A stretch of DNA of 64,000 nt. Origin: Aquimarina pacifica (GTDB lineage Bacteria > Bacteroidota > Bacteroidia > Flavobacteriales > Flavobacteriaceae). Where the stretch lies: NCBI RefSeq assembly GCF_000520955.1, contig NZ_JACC01000008.1, positions 117,863-181,862 of the forward strand, given 5' to 3'. The notes beneath the pieces are model-generated. The model had not been told where the DNA came from. It saw nothing but the letters and a program-made list of their open reading frames with translations, and did not search any database. The first letter of the stretch is position 1, and every line of letters begins with the position of its first letter. Shown here in pieces: positions 9,388 to 18,751 of this stretch. Made by a program: the position numbers and the translations under genes.

Positions 9388-9927
9388 ATGAAAACTATGA
9401 GCTCAACAACCCACGAAAGTTTTGATGTATTGATTGAAATTCCTAAAGGAAGTCGCAATAAATATGAATATGATTTTGAAATAAAGAAAGTACGCTACGA
9501 CCGTATGATATTCTCATCAATGATGTATCCTGCGGATTATGGATTTATTCCAGAAACTTTGGCATTAGACGGAGATCCTCTTGATGTTTTAGTATTAGTT
9601 ACTGAACCTACATTTCCTGGTTGTGTAATGGAGGTAAAGCCTATTGGTATTTTTCATATGACAGATGAGAAAGGACCTGATGAAAAAATCATTTGCGTAC
9701 CTGTTTCTGACCCTATAGCTAGCCAAATTAAGGATATCAATGAGTTAAACCCTCACCTAATTAAAGAAATTGAACATTTTTTTAGAGTATACAAAGATTT
9801 AGAAAAAAAGAAAGTCGATGTTGGCGGATGGGGTGATCTTGCAGAAGCTAAAGAAATTATTCAAACCAGCATAAAGCGTTTTGAAGATATAAAAGACAGA
9901 CCCGAGGGATTATTTAGTATTTACTAA
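9388..9927 (+). CDS. ppa: Inorganic pyrophosphatase (soluble, family I)
   Basis: Hydrolyses diphosphate to phosphate in the cytoplasm, pulling biosynthetic reactions forward. The 179 residues show the family I active site: EIPKGSRNKYEYD near residue 18, YPADYGFIPETLALDGDPLDVLVL around residues 52-75 with the metal-binding aspartates, and the later YKDLEKKKVDVGGWGD segment. An alternative ATG three codons in (9397) is possible. It has its own promoter and is followed by a terminator. A membrane-bound pyrophosphatase is encoded 2.6 kb downstream. Confidence 0.96.
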   Translation: MKTMSSTTHESFDVLIEIPKGSRNKYEYDFEIKKVRYDRMIFSSMMYPADYGFIPETLALDGDPLDVLVLVTEPTFPGCVMEVKPIGIFHMTDEKGPDEKIICVPVSDPIASQIKDINELNPHLIKEIEHFFRVYKDLEKKKVDVGGWGDLAEAKEIIQTSIKRFEDIKDRPEGLFSIY

Positions 9928-9953
9928 CCCCTTTTTTTTAGAATTAAAGATAA

Positions 9954-10025
9954 ATAGGATGTTATATCCTATGTAAATTTATTTATGCCCCTACTATAAT
10001 GTAATACACTATGGTAGGGCTTTTT
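9954..10025 (+). terminator. Hairpins and terminator after ppa
   Basis: Two stem-loops follow the ppa stop. The first is ATAGGAT/ATCCTAT with a 5-base loop (9954-9972). The second is an imperfect stem GCCCCTACTATA (9987-9998) with TATGGTAGGGC (10010-10020), followed at once by TTTTT. The second has the form of an intrinsic terminator. Confidence 0.7.
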
Positions 10026-10440
10026 ATTTTACTCCATTATATAATAAATATCGGATTGATACCTCAGAAAACAATCCAATCCCTTGCCATTTAATATAGT
10101 TATATAGAGCCGCAAAATAATCTCTACTTCCAATACATAATCCAAGTTTAGCTGGTACTATTTAGCGCAACCTAAATGTGAATAGTAAACTTAATAATCA
10201 CCTAATTTTTAGCATTACATACCACAATACCTAAACTGAATTAAGGTAAAAAACTTTACTACAACCCATTTTTTTTTAGTAAAAATACCTATTTTAGTTA
10301 CTGTATTTGATAAAAATATATTCAATATTCTACCCCAGATGGTTAATAGGTTGATACTTCTAATTAGTTACTGAAGTAAAAAAACTACCCTAATTTTTCA
10401 TCATATTGTTTCAGATAAATTTTACTTAATATAATCACTC
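10026..10440. other. Intergenic region, nothing recognised
   Basis: About 415 AT-rich bases between the ppa terminator and the sensor protein gene. I found no open frame with a plausible start, no strong hairpin and no exact promoter match. It presumably carries the promoter of the gene at 10441. Confidence 0.5.
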
Positions 10441-12261
10441 ATGTTGCGAAGTATAAAATTTAGAGTTCAACTGATTTTTATTTTGATTAGTGTTCTACCA
10501 TTAGGAGGGTTTGTAGTATGGGAATATAACCAGTCTATAGAAAGATTAAGTCAACGGAGTTTTGAACAACTAAAAACTGTTCGTCAAATAAAAAAAAGAG
10601 AGCTAGAATGGTATTTTTCTAAGATAAATACCGAAACTGGCTTATTTGCTCAAAGCAATTTTGCCGTGAATGCTATGAAAGAATTTAAGGAGGCATTCGC
10701 AGAAATGAAAGACCTATCCCTATCTCCCAATTATAAGAAAGACCTGCAAGAATATTATGAAGACCAACAAATACATATCCCTACTCCCAAAAAAGGAAAA
10801 GAAACAGAAATTAAAAACTTGATTCCTGACAATACTGTAAGCATACTTTTACAGCATCAATACTTAATGAATACTAAAGCAAATTTTGAACATTTGCATT
10901 ACTTTGATATCCATAATAAATATCACAAATCATTATCTTCCTTTATAAAAAGATACGACATCTATGACCTTTTCCTAATAGAAGACAAAACAGGTTATAT
11001 TGTCTATAGTGTAGCCAAAGAAATTGACTACGCAACAAGTCTTTTATCTGGCCCTTTTGCCGATTCTAACATCGGAAAACTATATCGAAAAATAAGGTAT
11101 ACCGGATTAAAGAATGGGACAATGATGTGCGATTTTGAACGCTATTTACCTTCTAATTTTGCCCCTGCAGCATTTATAGCTGCTCCAGTTTTTGATGGAG
11201 AATTAAAAATAGGCACTCTCATATTGCAAGTGCCTTTGCATAAAATTAATGAAATTGCCACAGGTACCAAAGCATGGGAAGAAGAAGGTCTTGGTCAATC
11301 AGGAGAAACCTATATAGTAGGGAGTGATTACAAAATGAGAACAGATTCTAGGTTCATCATAGAATCCCCAAAAACATACTTTGAATCTATTAAGAAAGCA
11401 AAAACCGCCACGCAAGAAGAGATTGCTCTAATGGACTATTATAAAACTAGCGTATTATTTCAAAAAGTAGATACCGAACCAGTAACAAAGGCATTAGCAG
11501 GCATCTCTGGCACTATGATTACTCCTGACTACAGAAAAATTGAAGTATTGAGTTCATATACCTCCTTAAAAATTAACGGGATGTCATGGGCTTTTCTTGC
11601 CGAAATTGATGCGGCAGAAGTATTTGGTTCTGTAAAACAAGGAGCTCGTAAATCAATTCTAATGTTATCAATTCTTGTTTTTATCGCATTCATAGCCTCG
11701 GTTATATTGGCAAGAACTATTTATAAACCCATTCGTTCTTTAGCAAAATTTGCCACAGAGTTAGGTAAGGGTAATTTTGATGCCGAGGTTAAGGTTTCTA
11801 ATAAAGACGAATTAGGTGTTTTGGCAGAAACTTTTAATGATACGATAAGTAAACTTAAAAAAGGACGCCAAGAAATTGTCACCAAAAACAATTTACTTAA
11901 TAAACAGAAAGATGAACTCGCAATTAAGTCTCTTAACCTATCAAAGCTGAATGATCAAATTTCGACACTCAATAAATCATTAGACGAAAAAGTAAAAAAA
12001 AGAACACTTAAATTACAGGAACAAAACAAACAATTAATCAAATATGCACATTTTAATTCGCATCAATTACGTGGTCCTGTATCTTCTATTTTAGGGCTTT
12101 TGGATCTTATCAAATCAGGAGTTAGCGAAGAAGATAAAAACCAGTGCTTAGCATTACTTGACCAATCAACGAAACAGTTAGATCAATTAATTCAGGAAGC
12201 TCAAGAATTGTTAAAAGATGTCAAATATCAAGATGATTCTGATATCGAAAAAAAAATATAA
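10441..12261 (+). CDS. Membrane sensor protein with HAMP and histidine phosphoacceptor (DHp) domain but no ATPase domain
   Basis: The 606 residues have a first membrane helix (about 10-30), an extracytoplasmic sensor region to about 395 that resembles a double-Cache domain, a second helix (about 402-425), a HAMP domain (about 427-480, containing ELGVLAETFND) and a coiled coil to about 535. A HisKA-type helix then has FNSHQLRGPVSSILGLLDLI, with the predicted phospho-accepting histidine at residue 541. The protein ends 65 residues later, with no N, G1 or G2 boxes of a HATPase domain. No frameshift into such a domain is visible downstream: a 10-pair hairpin follows the stop. It may be phosphorylated by another kinase or act as a scaffold. 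Confidence 0.8.
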   Translation: MLRSIKFRVQLIFILISVLPLGGFVVWEYNQSIERLSQRSFEQLKTVRQIKKRELEWYFSKINTETGLFAQSNFAVNAMKEFKEAFAEMKDLSLSPNYKKDLQEYYEDQQIHIPTPKKGKETEIKNLIPDNTVSILLQHQYLMNTKANFEHLHYFDIHNKYHKSLSSFIKRYDIYDLFLIEDKTGYIVYSVAKEIDYATSLLSGPFADSNIGKLYRKIRYTGLKNGTMMCDFERYLPSNFAPAAFIAAPVFDGELKIGTLILQVPLHKINEIATGTKAWEEEGLGQSGETYIVGSDYKMRTDSRFIIESPKTYFESIKKAKTATQEEIALMDYYKTSVLFQKVDTEPVTKALAGISGTMITPDYRKIEVLSSYTSLKINGMSWAFLAEIDAAEVFGSVKQGARKSILMLSILVFIAFIASVILARTIYKPIRSLAKFATELGKGNFDAEVKVSNKDELGVLAETFNDTISKLKKGRQEIVTKNNLLNKQKDELAIKSLNLSKLNDQISTLNKSLDEKVKKRTLKLQEQNKQLIKYAHFNSHQLRGPVSSILGLLDLIKSGVSEEDKNQCLALLDQSTKQLDQLIQEAQELLKDVKYQDDSDIEKKI

Positions 12262-12288
12262 AATACGTTTCTATCCAGGAAACGTATT
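12262..12288. repeat. Perfect hairpin right behind the sensor gene
   Basis: Arms AATACGTTTC (12262-12271) and GAAACGTATT (12279-12288) with a 7-base loop begin at the base after the stop codon. No T-run follows, so it is a weak terminator candidate or a 3'-end stabilising hairpin. The remaining bases to 12571 show nothing further that I recognise. Confidence 0.5.
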
Positions 12289-12571
12289 GCCAAGCAAACA
12301 TTTTCACGCAAAGGTAAAATACCTGATATATAATGGGTGAAAAAGATTTTGTTTCAAGAAAAAAACTGAAATAAAATCAGGAGCATGACACAAATGACAA
12401 CAAATCTTTAGATATAAGATGGTCAAAAAGACCAATCATTTTGCATTTATAAGAATTTTATTGTCTTAAAATACAAAAATCGTAATATTTTCAAAGTTTA
12501 TTGCGCTTTTTATATTTATTTGAATTCACTACATTTAACAATTCACTAACTCACAAATAAAAATACACTTA

Positions 12572-14896
12572 ATGAAATCACACATAATCTTTGCGCCAAT
12601 CGCATTGGCAATTTTGGGCTTACTCTTTATGTTTATTAAAATGGTTTGGGTAAAAAAGCAAGACCCAGGAAGCAGCAAAATGCAAGAAATATCAAAAAGC
12701 ATTAAAGAAGGCGCATTGGCATTTCTTGCCGCAGAATATAGATTATTAGTAATTTTTGTTGTTATAGCGTCTGCCGCATTATTCGGCATATCATTATACG
12801 TTGCTACTACGAGCTGGATGATTGTTCCGGCTTTTATTATGGGTGCTATTTTTTCTGCATTAGCAGGAAATATAGGTATGCGCATTGCTACAGATGCAAA
12901 TGCTCGAACAGCCGAAGCTGCAAAAACAAGTTTGCCACAAGCACTTAAGGTATCCTTTGGTGGTGGTACTGTAATGGGATTAGGAGTTGCAGGGCTTGCT
13001 GTTCTCGGGCTGAGTTTATTCTTTATGTTCTTTACACATCAATTTATGGGTAATCCAGGATCTTTTTATGATAATATGACAATCGTACTAGAAGCTCTTG
13101 CTGGATTTTCTTTGGGTGCAGAATCTATTGCCTTATTCGCACGTGTAGGAGGAGGTATTTATACAAAAGCTGCAGATGTAGGAGCTGATCTAGTAGGTAA
13201 AGTAGAAGCAGGAATACCCGAAGACGATCCTCGAAATCCCGCTACTATTGCTGATAATGTAGGAGATAATGTAGGAGATGTTGCTGGTATGGGAGCAGAT
13301 TTATTTGGCTCCTATGTGGCTACAGTACTCGCAGCAATGGTATTAGGAAATTACGTGATCAGAGATATGTCTAGCACAACCATATTTACAGATGACTTTG
13401 GTAACATGGGTCCCATACTATTGCCAATTGTTATCGCAGGTGTAGGTATTTTGGCATCAATTATCGGAACATTTTTAGTTGGTATCAAAAGTAATGATGC
13501 AAAAGAGGCACAAATACAAAAAGCACTAGATATCGGAAACTGGGCTGCTATTCTCTTAACCCTTATAGCTAGCTATTTTTTGATTGACTGGATGCTACCA
13601 AAAACAATGCGCATGAGCTTTTTTGGTGAAGGCATTAAAGAAATTGCTTCAATTAATGTATTCTATGCTACAATTATTGGATTGGCCGTTGGGGCACTTA
13701 TATCTATGGTAACTGCTCATTATACTAGTCTTGGCAAAAAGCCAGTGCTTAATATCGTACAAAATAGTGCAACAGGAGCCGCTACCAATATTATTGCGGG
13801 ACTTGCTGTTGGTATGAAATCTACATTTTTATCTGTATTCTTATTTGCTGCTGCCATTTATGGATCGTATGCTCTCGCAGGGTTCTATGGAGTTGCACTC
13901 GCAGCTTCTGCTATGATGGCGACCACCGCCATGCAATTAGCGATTGATGCTTTTGGTCCCATTGCCGATAATGCAGGAGGTGTAGCAGAAATGAGTGAAT
14001 TAGATCCAGAAGTAAGAGAACGAACCGATATTCTCGACTCTGTAGGAAACACAACAGCTGCAGTTGGTAAAGGGTTTGCAATCGCATCTGCTGCTTTGAC
14101 AGCTTTAGCACTATTTGCAGCATATGTAACCTTTACAGGAATAGATGGAATTAACATTTTCAAAGCAGATGTACTTGCCATGTTATTTATAGGAGGAATG
14201 ATCCCTGTTGTATTTTCTGCCTTAGCAATGCAATCTGTAGGTAAAGCTGCTATGGAAATGGTGCATGAGGTGCGTCGACAGTTTAAAGAAATTCCTGGAA
14301 TTATGGAAGGGACTGGCACTCCCGAGTATGCAAAATGTGTAGACATATCAACAAAAGCTGCATTAAAAGAAATGATTCTACCTGGGCTTATTACCATCAT
14401 TACCCCTATCCTTATTGGACTATTTTTTGGAGCAGAACCCCTAGGAGGATATATGGCTGGTGTTTGCGTATCAGGAGTAATGTGGGCAATTTTTCAAAAT
14501 AATGCAGGTGGTGCCTGGGACAATGCAAAAAAATCATTCGAAGCTGGTGTAGAAATTAATGGCGAAATGACATATAAAGGTTCTGATTCTCACAAGGCTG
14601 CAGTGACAGGTGATACCGTTGGAGATCCTTTTAAAGATACTTCTGGCCCATCGATGAATATTTTAATCAAATTAACATGTTTAGTTGGTCTAGTGATCGC
14701 TCCCCTTCTGGGGAATCACTCTGCAGAGACAGCAGTTGCAAACAAGCCTATAGAAATAACTACATCTATCAAACCTACTGAATTAGCTCGAAAAACGGAT
14801 ATTCCTAAAATCACAGAAAATAACCGTAAGGCAACTAACCATGAAACTATTAAATCTACAGAAGCTAATAGACATCAAAAAAACAAAAGGTATTAA
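12572..14896 (+). CDS. hppA: Membrane-bound, K+-dependent ion-pumping pyrophosphatase
   Basis: Couples diphosphate hydrolysis to Na+ and/or H+ export. The 774 residues contain about 16 membrane helices and the family signatures: [20 protein letters not shown] near residue 205, [21 protein letters not shown], and a C-terminal [20 protein letters not shown]. The segment [12 protein letters not shown] has alanine where K+-independent enzymes carry lysine, so K+ dependence is expected. This class in Bacteroidota is usually a Na+ pump. After the last helix there is an extra polar tail of about 55 residues (from NHSAETAV to KNKRY) that is not part of the fold. Confidence 0.95.
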   Translation: MKSHIIFAPIALAILGLLFMFIKMVWVKKQDPGSSKMQEISKSIKEGALAFLAAEYRLLVIFVVIASAALFGISLYVATTSWMIVPAFIMGAIFSALAGNIGMRIATDANARTAEAAKTSLPQALKVSFGGGTVMGLGVAGLAVLGLSLFFMFFTHQFMGNPGSFYDNMTIVLEALAGFSLGAESIALFARVGGGIYTKAADVGADLVGKVEAGIPEDDPRNPATIADNVGDNVGDVAGMGADLFGSYVATVLAAMVLGNYVIRDMSSTTIFTDDFGNMGPILLPIVIAGVGILASIIGTFLVGIKSNDAKEAQIQKALDIGNWAAILLTLIASYFLIDWMLPKTMRMSFFGEGIKEIASINVFYATIIGLAVGALISMVTAHYTSLGKKPVLNIVQNSATGAATNIIAGLAVGMKSTFLSVFLFAAAIYGSYALAGFYGVALAASAMMATTAMQLAIDAFGPIADNAGGVAEMSELDPEVRERTDILDSVGNTTAAVGKGFAIASAALTALALFAAYVTFTGIDGINIFKADVLAMLFIGGMIPVVFSALAMQSVGKAAMEMVHEVRRQFKEIPGIMEGTGTPEYAKCVDISTKAALKEMILPGLITIITPILIGLFFGAEPLGGYMAGVCVSGVMWAIFQNNAGGAWDNAKKSFEAGVEINGEMTYKGSDSHKAAVTGDTVGDPFKDTSGPSMNILIKLTCLVGLVIAPLLGNHSAETAVANKPIEITTSIKPTELARKTDIPKITENNRKATNHETIKSTEANRHQKNKRY

Positions 14897-14944
14897 AGCC
14901 AACAAAAGACTTTCATAAATTAAAATATTAAATAACTACCTTGT

Positions 14945-14979
14945 ACAACCTCGCTTTTTGAGTGAGGTTGTTTATTTTT
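14945..14979 (+). terminator. Terminator after hppA
   Basis: ACAACCTC (14945-14952) pairs with GAGGTTGT (14964-14971) around an 11-base loop, followed by TTTATTTTT. It lies 48 bases after the hppA stop. Confidence 0.8.
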
Positions 14980-15166
14980 ATACTTTTACAAAGCACACTT
15001 CCTAATCTCAGTTACATTCTGAATGTACCAGAAAAGAAAATGAGCTGTTTTTAGTCTATGTGAAGGAAAAAAATTAGCATTGTTATAATTGCCATAACTA
15101 GAATTAATTTTTTTCTGAAAAAGAAGTAGAAAAAGAGTGTTTTATTAAGATAAACTCAAAGTATAA

Positions 15167-16177
15167 ATGATATCAATTTTCAGAAAAAAAGCGTTACGCA
15201 TCAATACATACCTGGGATATGGGACAGATACTCTGTTTAGAGCTACTGGCCGCGCTCTAGAAGATGAAAACATAGACTTTGGAATCAATCAAAATATTTT
15301 TAAAACTTTACGTAATATTTATCGCCAGTTCGAAAGTGATGAAGTAAGAAATATCCCCATAAAAGTAACATTACCCAATGGAGAAATAATAGAGACAACA
15401 ACTGATCAAGAAGGTTATTATCAAGTCGAATTATCAGAAACTGTACTTTCTGATTATACAGACAAAGAAGGCTGGATACCCTATATTGTATCTTATCAAA
15501 AAGAAGCTATCAAAAAAAGAATTAGCCATAAAAATGTCTTTCAGAGTAAGATGCTCATCCCTTCTTCCAAAGCCAGTTTTGGTATTATTAGTGATATAGA
15601 TGATACTATTCTTCATACTGGTGTTGCTTCTTTCTTTAAATGGAAGGTAATAGCGAATACAATTTTTAAAAACTTTGATAAAAGAATAGCTACCGAGGGA
15701 ACTGTATTTTTCTATAAAAAACTCAACAATACTGAAATAGGCGTACCTTCTAATCCGTTTTTCTATGTCAGCAATAGTCCTTGGAATCTCTATGATTATC
15801 TTAGTGCCTTTTTCGAAAAAAATCATTTCCCTCCAGGTCCCATTTTACTAAGAGATTTTAGGACCCCTTTTGACAAAACTCCCAAACCCAAGATGCCACA
15901 TAAACAATCAGAAATCATTAACCTTTTAGAAATGTATCCAAATCTTAATTACATTCTTATTGGGGATAGTGGAGAAAAAGATGCTGATATTTATACTACT
16001 ATTGCAGAAGAATATCCTAACCGCATTTTGGCAATATATTTAAGAAATGTGCGTCATCTCAAAAAAGAAAAGCGCATACAAAAGATCATAACTTCTTTTA
16101 ATGCTTGTCCTATTCTACTTTTCACAACTTCAGAAGAGGCTGTATTACACGCAAAAAAAATGGGGTTTATTAATTAG
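15167..16177 (+). CDS. App1-type phosphatidate phosphatase family protein (DUF2183)
   Basis: The 336 residues contain the HAD-like catalytic motif SDIDDTILHTG (about residue 146), FYVSNSPWNLYDYL (about 202), LLRDFRTPFDKTPKPKMPHK and YILIGDSGEKDADIY (about 264). These are the four conserved blocks of the App1/LNS2-like domain, known from yeast App1 to dephosphorylate phosphatidate. The N-terminal 130 residues form a beta-rich domain (IPIKVTLPNGEIIETTTDQEGYYQV) common to bacterial members. No signal peptide is visible. The gene overlaps its convergent neighbour, the LexA-like repressor gene, by 8 bases. Confidence 0.85.
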   Translation: MISIFRKKALRINTYLGYGTDTLFRATGRALEDENIDFGINQNIFKTLRNIYRQFESDEVRNIPIKVTLPNGEIIETTTDQEGYYQVELSETVLSDYTDKEGWIPYIVSYQKEAIKKRISHKNVFQSKMLIPSSKASFGIISDIDDTILHTGVASFFKWKVIANTIFKNFDKRIATEGTVFFYKKLNNTEIGVPSNPFFYVSNSPWNLYDYLSAFFEKNHFPPGPILLRDFRTPFDKTPKPKMPHKQSEIINLLEMYPNLNYILIGDSGEKDADIYTTIAEEYPNRILAIYLRNVRHLKKEKRIQKIITSFNACPILLFTTSEEAVLHAKKMGFIN

Positions 16178-16940
16178 CTTTTAGTCCTCTTACTTCAGAA
16201 GTTAACTCTATCATAGCTTCTTGTATTTGTTTAAGACTTGTAGTATCAGAATTTGCATCAATGTTAAAACTCAGCTTACTATTTATTTCCCAAAGCTCAA
16301 CAATTTGATGCGTCATAATTGTATAAGGAGCATACTCTGTATTAATCGATATTAATGTCATTTCGGCATTATCTTCACTTTTTCTGATTTTCTTCACAAC
16401 TACACTATCTTCTAATACTACTACGCAAACTGTATTATTACTTACCTCATTAAGATTGTTCACAGCCTTACCTATAACCCATTCTTTGGGTTCTAACAAA
16501 GGTAGCATACTATCACCTTCAACCTGAAAACCACGATACGTTGCGTTTCTATATTCGGGTAGCGGGATGTCAAATGCTGGTAATTGCTGATACCAATCCA
16601 AATCCTGAACATGATTAGGATACCCTGCCGCAGCTTTTACATTAACTAAAACAATATTCTCATTGCTTTCTGAATTAATAGTGACTACTTTAGGAGAAAC
16701 ATCATTTTGATACAATCTAATTTTCTTTTGATTGCTTTCTCCAAAAAGCCAAAGAGGATTGATACTGAATTCCTGAAGTAATCGAGCAACGACTTTTCCA
16801 GAAATTTTGGTTTTACCCCTTTCTATATCTGCAGTAGAATTTTTGATCTGTAAAATCTTAGCAAAATCAGATTGGGTAAAATGATTTTCCTCACGAATTT
16901 CTTTAAAACGCTTAATCGTTTGGCTAGTTGAATTATCCAT
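16170..16940 (-). CDS. LexA-like repressor: XRE helix-turn-helix plus S24 self-cleavage domain
   Basis: Residues about 8-62 are an XRE helix-turn-helix (FKEIREENHFTQSDFAKIL). The C-terminal half is an S24 peptidase domain with everything needed for self-cleavage: an Ala-Gly site in VKAAAGYP (residues 105-106), the nucleophile serine in EGDSMLP (Ser144) and the general-base lysine in VVVKKI (Lys183). The 256 residues are typical of phage-repressor-like and damage-responsive regulators. It is divergent from the nuclease/radical SAM operon. Its own promoter (17005-17034) overlaps a TTGGAA/TTCCAA inverted repeat, implying autoregulation. Control of the divergent operon is inferred from the shared half-sites. 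Confidence 0.88.
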   Translation of the reverse strand: MDNSTSQTIKRFKEIREENHFTQSDFAKILQIKNSTADIERGKTKISGKVVARLLQEFSINPLWLFGESNQKKIRLYQNDVSPKVVTINSESNENIVLVNVKAAAGYPNHVQDLDWYQQLPAFDIPLPEYRNATYRGFQVEGDSMLPLLEPKEWVIGKAVNNLNEVSNNTVCVVVLEDSVVVKKIRKSEDNAEMTLISINTEYAPYTIMTHQIVELWEINSKLSFNIDANSDTTSLKQIQEAMIELTSEVRGLKAN

Positions 16941-17004
16941 AAAATAAAAATTAACAGTACTATCTATCCTACAAAAATAATTTAGGAGCAGGGATAATCA
17001 GTAA

Positions 17005-17034
17005 CAAAGATAAAATATTTTGGAATATTTCCAA
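17005..17034 (-). promoter_or_regulatory. Promoter of the LexA-like repressor gene
   Basis: On the minus strand TTG (17034-17032) and TATCTTTG (17012-17005) are separated by 19 bases, an excellent match to the Bacteroidota consensus. The -33 TTG is the first part of the operator-like repeat TTGGAAATATTCCAA. Confidence 0.65.
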
Positions 17035-17086
17035 TTTTAACATAGTCAAAATTCCATCATTATGGAATTTTTCCATAAATTTGGAA
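17020..17086. promoter_or_regulatory. Operator cluster of TGGAA/TTCCA half-sites
   Basis: Six half-sites occur in 67 bases. TTGGAA-TAT-TTCCAA is at 17020-17034. AAAATTCCAT (17048-17057) and ATGGAATTTT (17062-17071) form perfect 10-base arms. ATGGAA-TTT-TTCCAT lies at 17062-17076, and a last TTGGAA at 17081-17086. The two 15-base elements share the plan TGGAA, 5 bases, TTCCA. They cover the -33 box of the repressor promoter and the -7 box of the divergent promoter. Binding by the adjacent repressor is inferred. Confidence 0.7.
17076..17083 (+). promoter_or_regulatory. -7 element of the nuclease/radical SAM operon
   Basis: TAAATTTG is an exact TAnnTTTG match placed inside the operator cluster. 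The expected transcript start is near 17090, about 20 bases before the ATG at 17111. No TTG stands at the -33 distance, which suits a promoter that is weak. Confidence 0.5.
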
Positions 17087-17110
17087 AAATTACTATTAAC
17101 AAATCTAATT

Positions 17111-17494
17111 ATGCCAACACAAATGATCCCACATTATCAAAAAGTATCAGAGACTATTATTAGACATTCTCTTGATAATTCTATTGCCACAATAGATTAT
17201 CTGTATCAAAAACTTACGGAGAAAGGATTTCATTTTTCGCGAAATCAAACAATCGGAAACTATACCTTTGATTTTTATTGTTCAGGTCTAAAAATAGCCA
17301 TAGACATTGATGGATATGCGCATGAGTTTTCTGATGTCTATAATCTCGATGCTCCCAAAAAACTTATTATTTCTTCTTTAGGAATTACCGTTTTAAAATT
17401 TACTGATTATCAAATTCTTACAGACATAGAAGAAATCATACGCACAATAAAAAATCAAATAAAAACCTCTTCAGACAAAGTGTATGTCGTTTGA
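17111..17494 (+). CDS. DUF559 / Vsr-like endonuclease-fold protein
   Basis: A 127-residue protein whose core matches the DUF559 branch of the Vsr/PD-(D/E)XK nuclease fold: IGNYTFDFYC supplies the first acidic residue, LKIAIDIDGYAHEF the D-x-D-G-x-x-H active-site strand, and LGITVLKFTDYQIL the last strand. A TTG codon at 17081 is in frame, but it lies within the -7 promoter element and the operators, so the ATG at 17111 (MPTQMIPHYQ) is the likely start. Its end overlaps the next gene by 11 bases, indicating an operon with translational coupling. A nick- or mismatch-processing role is inferred from fold and neighbours. Confidence 0.75.
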   Translation: MPTQMIPHYQKVSETIIRHSLDNSIATIDYLYQKLTEKGFHFSRNQTIGNYTFDFYCSGLKIAIDIDGYAHEFSDVYNLDAPKKLIISSLGITVLKFTDYQILTDIEEIIRTIKNQIKTSSDKVYVV

Positions 17495-18743
17495 AAGAAT
17501 TAGAGAAAAACTCTCCATTCTTGCTGATGCGGCTAAGTACGATGTTTCTTGTGCAAGTAGCGGAGGTAAAAGAAATAATCCGAAAAAAGGACTTGGAAAT
17601 AATACTGGTATGGGTATATGCCACAGTTATACCGAGGATGGGCGTTGCGTTTCTTTACTAAAAATACTACTTACCAACCATTGCATCTATGATTGTGCGT
17701 ATTGTATAACGAGAAAAAGCAATGATATACAAAGAGCTGCTTTTAAAATTCAGGAAGTTGTTGATCTCACTATTAATTTTTATCGAAGAAATTATATCGA
17801 AGGTCTTTTTTTGAGTTCTGGAATATTTAAAAATGCAGATTTTACCATGGAACGCTTGGTCGAGGTAGCCAAAAAATTAAGATTAGAGGAGAACTTTAAT
17901 GGGTATATTCATCTCAAATCTATTCCGGGTGCTAGTGATGAATTAATGCGTGAAGCAGGCTTGTATGCAGATCGTCTCAGTGTGAATATAGAAATCCCAA
18001 CTAAATCGGGATTAAAACTGCTTGCGCCAGATAAGAAACATGAGGATTTTATCAAACCGATGCAAAAAGTCAAGGAAGAAATTATTCAACACCGTGCAGA
18101 ACAAAAAATTATAAAAAGTACGCCAAGATATGCTCCTGCCGGACAAAGTACTCAAATGATTATTGGAGCTACAGGAGAAAGTGATCGTGACATCATGTAT
18201 TCTGCCACTTTTTATTACAAAAAATTCAATATGCGCAGGGTCTATTATTCGGGCTATATTCCCGTACTCGAGGATAGTCGATTACCTGCGATAGACACCG
18301 AAGTACCTATTTTAAGAGAAAATAGACTGTACCAAACAGATTGGTTACTTCGATTTTATGGATTCTCTGTAGAAGAGATTCTCAACGATTCGCATACGCA
18401 TTTAGACTTAGATATCGACCCAAAACTCAGTTGGGCACTGCGAAATCTACACTTTTTTCCTATCGACATTAATAGAGCAGATAAAAGAATGCTTGCAAGA
18501 GTACCAGGTATTGGTATGCAATCAGTATACAAAATACTCGAAGCTCGAAAATTCAGAAAACTTAATTGGACACATCTTAAAGCAATCGGAATAGCCAATA
18601 ATAGAGCTCATTATTTTATTACTTGCGATTCTAAAGATTTTTATTCTCAGGAACTTGCCCCAGATGAGATAAAAGCTAGAATTCTCAAAAACTCTAATAG
18701 CAAGTATAAAAAGTATTTTAACCATCAATTACGTCTTTTTTAA
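17484..18743 (+). CDS. Radical SAM protein, putative DNA modification/repair (TIGR03916-type)
   Basis: The 419 residues hold the radical SAM cluster motif C-x3-C-x2-C (Cys67, Cys71, Cys74 in NHCIYDCAYC). The N-terminal region GLGNNTGMGICHSYTEDGRC and the C-terminal helix-hairpin-helix (LARVPGIGMQSVYKILEAR, about residues 336-370) are typical of the family annotated as putative DNA modification/repair radical SAM proteins, which are usually found beside a uracil-DNA-glycosylase/DUF4130 partner. That partner (DUF4130 only) follows 8 bases downstream. Family and partner identity are from knowledge of these pairs. The substrate is unknown. Confidence 0.88.
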   Translation: MSFERIREKLSILADAAKYDVSCASSGGKRNNPKKGLGNNTGMGICHSYTEDGRCVSLLKILLTNHCIYDCAYCITRKSNDIQRAAFKIQEVVDLTINFYRRNYIEGLFLSSGIFKNADFTMERLVEVAKKLRLEENFNGYIHLKSIPGASDELMREAGLYADRLSVNIEIPTKSGLKLLAPDKKHEDFIKPMQKVKEEIIQHRAEQKIIKSTPRYAPAGQSTQMIIGATGESDRDIMYSATFYYKKFNMRRVYYSGYIPVLEDSRLPAIDTEVPILRENRLYQTDWLLRFYGFSVEEILNDSHTHLDLDIDPKLSWALRNLHFFPIDINRADKRMLARVPGIGMQSVYKILEARKFRKLNWTHLKAIGIANNRAHYFITCDSKDFYSQELAPDEIKARILKNSNSKYKKYFNHQLRLF

Positions 18744-18751
18744 CAATAACT

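Noticed and set aside
13885..14400. 171-codon open frame on the minus strand
   Set aside because: Antisense to hppA, where the repeated Gly/Ala codons keep the opposite strand open.
17081..17110. TTG as start of the DUF559 gene
   Set aside because: The TTG lies within the -7 promoter element and the operator cluster, so it would not be transcribed from that promoter. The ATG at 17111 fits the domain start.
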